Shown here: positions 60,303 to 64,000 of the stretch, one piece after another
Layout: each line of letters starts with the position of its first letter
Numbering within the stretch: the first letter of the stretch is position 1
DNA from: Larkinella insperata
Lineage (GTDB): Bacteria > Bacteroidota > Bacteroidia > Cytophagales > Spirosomataceae
DNA length: 64,000 bases
Reading direction: 5' to 3'
Assembly (NCBI RefSeq): GCF_026248825.1
Contig: NZ_CP110973.1
Location: 4,609,501 to 4,673,500, forward strand
Made by a program: the position numbers and the translations under genes
The notes under the pieces: model-generated
Told to the model about the DNA's origin: nothing
Databases searched by the model: none
Seen by the model: the letters and a program-made list of their open reading frames with translations, nothing else

Positions 60303-60992
60303 TCAGCGAATGGCCTGAACCCAGTTATCATTTCCGCAGTTCGGACATGCGCCCGCGCCTTTGGAGCCGGTTGGTTGCGGATTGCCGCAATGGTAACAGA
60401 CGTACCGGTCGGCTTGGGGCGACTGCTGGTTGACAAAGTCCTCATCCCACTCCGGCAGAACCGAAAGGCCCGGTTGCGGATCGGGCTGTCTGATTAATGT
60501 GAAGGCCCCATTCGCTTCCATGTACAGCCGTTTGACCAACCCCAGGTGGGTCAGCCCTTCCGAGCGGAGCTGGGCAAACAGCAATTCCCGCGCAACCCGG
60601 GAGCTTTGCATGTTCTCCAGTTGCAAAACCGAATTTTCCACCAGCGACGCAGAAATTCCCTGCGAAATGCCTTCAAAATTTTCGTTTTTTGCCGCCAGGT
60701 AAGAGATCAGCCGCTGGACAAAAATCACGACCAGAGCGATGATAACGGCGGGCAGAAGGCCCCGGCTTGCGTCGAGAATCGGCACCCCGATGGCCGCAGC
60801 CAGTGAAATCATGGCCGCCATTTCGTTGCGGCTGAGTTGTGAGGCCATGCGCCGACCCATTAGCCGCATCGACCCCACCAGGAGCAGGTAAACAACCGTG
60901 GCTCGTAACAGAATTTCAAGGTAAAAACTTCCGGGCACTTCGCCCAGCAGAATCCGCATCCAGTCGGATAAATAGATTGCCTCTTTTTCCAT
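60303..60992 (-). CDS. DUF421 (YetF-like) membrane protein with C-terminal zinc ribbon, copy 2
   Basis: A 229-residue protein. Three membrane helices at ~20-110 ('EILLRATVVYLLLVGSMRLM', 'MAAMISLAAAIGVPILDASR', 'LLPAVIIALVVIFVQRLISY') are followed by the DUF421 cytoplasmic part ('SASLVENSVLQLENMQSSRV', 'LTHLGLVKRLYMEANGAFTL'). The end is a rubredoxin-like zinc ribbon: 'VCYHCGNPQP' and 'ACPNCGNDNWVQAI'. It lies 7 bp downstream of its paralogue at 61000-61689 and is surely co-transcribed. Function is unknown for the family. Confidence 0.87.
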   Translation of the reverse strand: MEKEAIYLSDWMRILLGEVPGSFYLEILLRATVVYLLLVGSMRLMGRRMASQLSRNEMAAMISLAAAIGVPILDASRGLLPAVIIALVVIFVQRLISYLAAKNENFEGISQGISASLVENSVLQLENMQSSRVARELLFAQLRSEGLTHLGLVKRLYMEANGAFTLIRQPDPQPGLSVLPEWDEDFVNQQSPQADRYVCYHCGNPQPTGSKGAGACPNCGNDNWVQAIR

Positions 60993-60999
60993 GATTTAG

Positions 61000-61689
61000 T
61001 TAAATGACCGCTTCCACCCACTGCTTGGCCTCGCAACAGGGACAGGTCGCGGGCGCTTCGTTTTTCCGAACAGTATAACCGCAATTGCTGCAGGCTACAC
61101 TGGCTTCCTTGGGGCGCTGGTGGATGGATTGAATCTCCTGATCGTTGGGTGGGAAAACCGATAAACCCGGCCGGTCTTCGCTATCTTCGTAAATGCTGAA
61201 CAAACCGTAGGCTTCCAGGTAGAGCCGCTTCACCTTGCTGAGGTTGTACACTTTCTTGTTGCGCAAAGCCGCGTAAATCTGCTGGTGCGAAAGCCGGTTT
61301 TTGGCCATGGTGTGCAATTGGATAATTCCGTCTTTCACCAGCATGGTTTCGGTGCCCTGAATCACCTGTTCGGCTTTGTTGCTCTTAAAACCCCATAGAT
61401 TTGATACGCGCAAGAAAGTGAGCGCACAGAGCAGGGCCAGAACCCCCGACAAAAGCCCCCGATCCGGCAACTGCATGGCCGGTGAAACGATGGCCCCGAG
61501 CGTCAGCATGACGGCCATTTCCAGGTTAGTTAACTGGCCATTCATCCGTTTTCCCAAAAGACGCAGGATAATCAGCAGAAAGAGGTAGATGAGGGTTGTC
61601 CGAATAAAAACTTCCAGCAAAAACTCGGTAGGTGCATTGCCGATCAAGATACGCTCCCAGTCGTTTAAAAAAATATTCTCTTTTTTCAT
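61000..61689 (-). CDS. DUF421 (YetF-like) membrane protein with C-terminal zinc ribbon, copy 1
   Basis: A 229-residue paralogue of the downstream gene, with the same layout. The helices include 'RTTLIYLFLLIILRLLGKRM', 'NLEMAVMLTLGAIVSPAMQL' and 'GLLSGVLALLCALTFLRVSN'. The cytoplasmic part has 'TETMLVKDGIIQLHTMAKN' and 'YNLSKVKRLYLEAYGLFSIY'. The zinc ribbon has two CxxC pairs ('ACSNCGYTVR', 'TCPCCEAKQWVEAVI'). The conserved 'LSVFPPNDQE' / 'LSVLPEWDED' and 'QWVEAV/WVQAI' ends show a tandem duplication. The pair is placed in an alpha-glucan cluster, divergent from the TreS-like gene. Confidence 0.87.
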   Translation of the reverse strand: MKKENIFLNDWERILIGNAPTEFLLEVFIRTTLIYLFLLIILRLLGKRMNGQLTNLEMAVMLTLGAIVSPAMQLPDRGLLSGVLALLCALTFLRVSNLWGFKSNKAEQVIQGTETMLVKDGIIQLHTMAKNRLSHQQIYAALRNKKVYNLSKVKRLYLEAYGLFSIYEDSEDRPGLSVFPPNDQEIQSIHQRPKEASVACSNCGYTVRKNEAPATCPCCEAKQWVEAVI

Positions 61690-61860
61690 ACCCCACTAAC
61701 TCGCTGTCAAATAGAATTGATTGAATTTTAGATAAAAAGTTAGGATAGGTGATGGAATGGGATTATTTCAAGAAGAATTAATCCCGGACAATAGAGAATT
61801 TGAAAAAAATAAGCCGGATGCCAGTTGTGGGAGTTATTACGGTAACCAGCCATTCAATCC

Positions 61861-63600
61861 ATGAAAAAAGTAATCTTCCTGCTTAGTCTATTTCTTTTCG
61901 CAGCCTGTCAGAACAACAAAACAGAGACTTCCCAAAAAGAAACACCCCCCGTTCCGGTTCCGACGGATTTTATTCAGCAACTCTGGTATAAAAACAGCCT
62001 GATTTACAGCGTCGATGTTGAGGTATTCAAAGACACCGACGGCAATGGATACGGGGATTTTAAAGGCATTACCCAACAACTGGACTACCTGAAAAGCCTA
62101 GGGGTCGATGCCATTTGGCTGGCGCCCTTTCAGCCCACTCCCAACAAAGACGACGGGTACGATATTTCTGACTTTTACGGTATTGATAAAAACCTCGGTT
62201 CGGAAGCGGACTTCGACGAATTCGTGCGGCAGGCACACCAGCGCGGTATTCGGGTATTGATGGATCTGGTCACCAACCACACCTCCGACCAGCACCCGTG
62301 GTTTCAGCAGGCCATTCAAAGTAAAAGTTCGCCGTACCGCTCCTGGTACGTGTGGTCGAAAGAACGGCCGGAAAAGTGGGACCGGGGCATGGTGTTTCCC
62401 GGCGTTCAGAAAGCGGTCTGGACGTTCAACGAAAAGGCCGGGGAGTATTACTACCACCGCTTTTATGAATCGCAGCCCGATCTGAACACCCAGAATCCGG
62501 CGGTGTTGCAGGAAATGCGGAAAATTGTCCGGCACTGGCTGGACAAGGGAATCTCCGGTTTTCGGGTTGATGCCGTGCCGTTTCTGATCGAGGTGGCCAA
62601 TGCGGACTTTGACCCAGACGCCCCGGAGCACCAGTTTGATATGATTGCCCAACTGCATCAATACATTCAGTGGCACAAAAGCGACGCTATTTTGCTGGGC
62701 GAAGCCAACGTCGACCCCAAAGAGCAGGAACCGTATTTTGGCAAGGATGGACAGGGGATGCAGACCATGTTTAACTTCTTTGCCAACCAGCACCTGTTCT
62801 ACGCCCTGGCCACGGGAGAGGTCCAACTGCTGGCCAAGTCGCTGGAAGACACCAAAGACATTCCGCCGACGGCCCAGTGGGCGCAGTTTCTGCGGAACCA
62901 TGACGAAATTGACCTGGGGCGGCTCAGCGACGAGGAGCGCAACAAGATCTACGCCAAAATGGGCCCCGACACCAACATGCAGCTTTACGACCGGGGCATC
63001 CGGCGCCGGCTGGCCCCGATGCTCGGCAACCGCCAGTTGATCGACCTGGCCTACAGCCTGTTGTTTTCGCTGCCGGGTACGCCCGTAATCCGTTACGGCG
63101 AGGAAATCGGGATGGGCGACGACCTGAAGTTGCCCGAACGCATGTCGGTCCGGACGCCCATGCAGTGGTCGGGTGCCCAGAACGCCGGTTTCTCGACCAC
63201 CGCCAAAACCGTGCGTCCCGTCATCAGTCAGGGGCCGTACGCGTACTCAAAGGTGAACGTTGCTCAGCAACTGGCCGATTCGTCTTCGTTGCTGAACACG
63301 GTCAAAACGTTAAGCCGGTTGCGGAAGTCGTGCCCGGAGATTGGCTGGGGCGAATGGGAGATTCTTGACACCGGTTCTCCGAACGTCCTGGCGATCCGGT
63401 ACGACTGGCAGGGGCAATCGCTGCTGATGCTGCATAATTTTAAACCCGGGGAGCAAAAATTTCGACTGGATCCGGAAACGAAGAACGGACAAACGTTGGT
63501 GAGTTTGCTGGATAAAACCGAAAGTAAGGCCGAAAACGACGGGAAGTTTACGGTTCAACTGCGCGGTTATGGCTACAATTGGTACCGGTTAACGAAATAA
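61861..63600 (+). CDS. TreS-like GH13 enzyme made as a lipoprotein
   Basis: A 579-residue protein. The N terminus has a lipobox ('VIFLLSLFLFAACQNNK', Cys ~19), so it is exported and lipid-anchored. The catalytic domain closely follows trehalose synthase (maltose alpha-glucosyltransferase) order: 'LDYLKSLGVDAIWLAPFQPT', 'DLVTNHTSDQHPWFQQA', 'GFRVDAVPFLIEVA' (D237), 'ILLGEANVDPKEQEPYFG' (E281), 'FLRNHDEIDLGRLSDEERNK' (D348), 'LYDRGIRRRLAPMLGNR' and 'LFSLPGTPVIRYGEEIGMGD'. Known TreS enzymes are cytoplasmic, so the location is unusual. Alternatives are a secreted alpha-glucosidase or transglucosidase. It is convergent with malQ. Confidence 0.85.
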   Translation: MKKVIFLLSLFLFAACQNNKTETSQKETPPVPVPTDFIQQLWYKNSLIYSVDVEVFKDTDGNGYGDFKGITQQLDYLKSLGVDAIWLAPFQPTPNKDDGYDISDFYGIDKNLGSEADFDEFVRQAHQRGIRVLMDLVTNHTSDQHPWFQQAIQSKSSPYRSWYVWSKERPEKWDRGMVFPGVQKAVWTFNEKAGEYYYHRFYESQPDLNTQNPAVLQEMRKIVRHWLDKGISGFRVDAVPFLIEVANADFDPDAPEHQFDMIAQLHQYIQWHKSDAILLGEANVDPKEQEPYFGKDGQGMQTMFNFFANQHLFYALATGEVQLLAKSLEDTKDIPPTAQWAQFLRNHDEIDLGRLSDEERNKIYAKMGPDTNMQLYDRGIRRRLAPMLGNRQLIDLAYSLLFSLPGTPVIRYGEEIGMGDDLKLPERMSVRTPMQWSGAQNAGFSTTAKTVRPVISQGPYAYSKVNVAQQLADSSSLLNTVKTLSRLRKSCPEIGWGEWEILDTGSPNVLAIRYDWQGQSLLMLHNFKPGEQKFRLDPETKNGQTLVSLLDKTESKAENDGKFTVQLRGYGYNWYRLTK

Positions 63601-63630
63601 TTCCCACCCTTTTCGGCCTTTCGGGTTGTT

Positions 63631-64000
63631 TTACCAACGGTTATAGAGCGTGGTCCACTCCCGAAGCCGGGTTTCCTCGGCTTCGGTGAGCTGGCCCGGC
63701 AACAGGCGCCAGAGCCAGTTGTTTTCGGTGCCCGCCGGGGTGTTGATCCGGGCCGTCTCGTCCAGCCCCAGGACATCCTGCACCGGCAGGATCACCGTTT
63801 TGGCTACCGACGCGTAAACGAGCTGCGCCAGGGCCAAGTGCACGTTGCTTTCGTTGACGGGTCGGCCAACGTACTGGTTTACTTTCTTCTGGATGTCCTT
63901 GCCTAAATCCTGACGGTACCAGCCCCGCGTCGTGTTGTTGTCGTGGGTGCCGGTGTAGGCGATAAAGTTTGTCGTGTAGTTGTGCGGAATGTGCGGTGAC
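63631..64000 (-). CDS. malQ: 4-alpha-glucanotransferase, C-terminal part (5' end outside the window)
   Basis: The frame is open to the window edge; the last ~122 residues are seen. 'FIAYTGTHDNNTTRGWYRQD' is the conserved NHD-type region of GH77 with the transition-state aspartate. 'ASVAKTVILPVQDVLGLDET' and 'ARINTPAGTENNWLWRL' are the closing motifs of MalQ/amylomaltase. The enzyme disproportionates maltodextrins. It ends 30 bp from the TreS-like gene. This part alone identifies the family but not the full domain set (a CBM20-containing form is common in Bacteroidota). Confidence 0.92.
   Translation of the reverse strand, partial: SPHIPHNYTTNFIAYTGTHDNNTTRGWYRQDLGKDIQKKVNQYVGRPVNESNVHLALAQLVYASVAKTVILPVQDVLGLDETARINTPAGTENNWLWRLLPGQLTEAEETRLREWTTLYNRW

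Noticed and set aside
1..64000. tRNA, rRNA or mobile-element genes
   Set aside because: No cloverleaf with a TTC-arm signature, rRNA-like stretch, transposase or integrase motif was seen in gaps on either strand, within the limits of reading by eye.

Overview
This window comes from the chromosome of a Bacteroidota bacterium, most likely a Cytophagales member of the Spirosoma/Larkinella type. The evidence is several proteins with type IX secretion (T9SS) or gliding-motility C-terminal sorting domains, a PorQ gene, promoters of the Bacteroidetes form (TTTG or TTG, then TAnnTTTG), FecI/FecR-style sigma/anti-sigma pairs with a DUF4974 tail, and DUF5723 and LVIVD-repeat proteins. The genus is inference. 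I see no rRNA, tRNA, CRISPR array, insertion sequence or phage gene.

Left part (1-19.2 kb), mostly housekeeping. It holds the tail of a T9SS cargo protein, a small GNAT protein, and an IorA/IorB-like secreted molybdenum hydroxylase followed by a duplicated-domain secreted protein and an M19 dipeptidase. Next come a DUF4126 membrane protein, an MsbA-like ABC exporter, a class A penicillin-binding protein, a secreted MsrB, an ECF sigma factor with an RskA-like anti-sigma, lysA, yebC and a large gliding-motility C-terminal-domain protein. Three intergenic gaps carry hairpins built from the same AAGAGTGAAGAG-type words.

Middle part (19.4-38.3 kb), a cell-surface polysaccharide locus with visibly lower GC than its flanks. 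It has a divergent GT2 gene and a 45-residue membrane protein, a 711-bp AT-rich leader, an initiating sugar-phosphate transferase and a Wzc-type tyrosine autokinase. A co-directional, often overlapping run follows: HlpA-like GT, Wzx-type flippase, GT4, Wzy/ligase-like polymerase, GT2, GT4, WecG/TagA/CpsF GT, Gfo/Idh/MocA oxidoreductase, an unrecognised TIM-barrel-like protein and a second HlpA-like GT. A convergent T9SS-secreted parallel beta-helix protein closes the island. No Wza-type export protein is present.

Right part (38.5-64 kb). It holds an orphan circularly permuted ATP-grasp gene, a DUF5723 protein, a PhzF enzyme, a lipoprotein with YD-like repeats, an 818-bp gene-poor stretch and hslU. 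A four-gene operon (two LVIVD lipoproteins, an outer-membrane protein, porQ) is followed by an acyl-CoA carboxylase beta subunit. Then comes a FecI/FecR pair followed by an STN-domain protein ending in about eleven 16-residue repeats, which looks like a three-gene envelope signalling module without a TonB receptor. After an M42 aminopeptidase the window ends in an alpha-glucan/trehalose cluster: GH13 alpha-glucosidase, treZ, two DUF421 proteins with zinc ribbons, a TreS-like GH13 enzyme made as a lipoprotein, and the end of malQ.

The candidates I find most interesting are the sigma/FecR/STN-repeat module (51.5-55.3 kb), the exported TreS-like enzyme beside the tandem DUF421 pair (60.3-63.6 kb), the unrecognised protein beside the sugar oxidoreductase (32.3-34.3 kb), and the LVIVD/porQ operon (46.4-49.7 kb).
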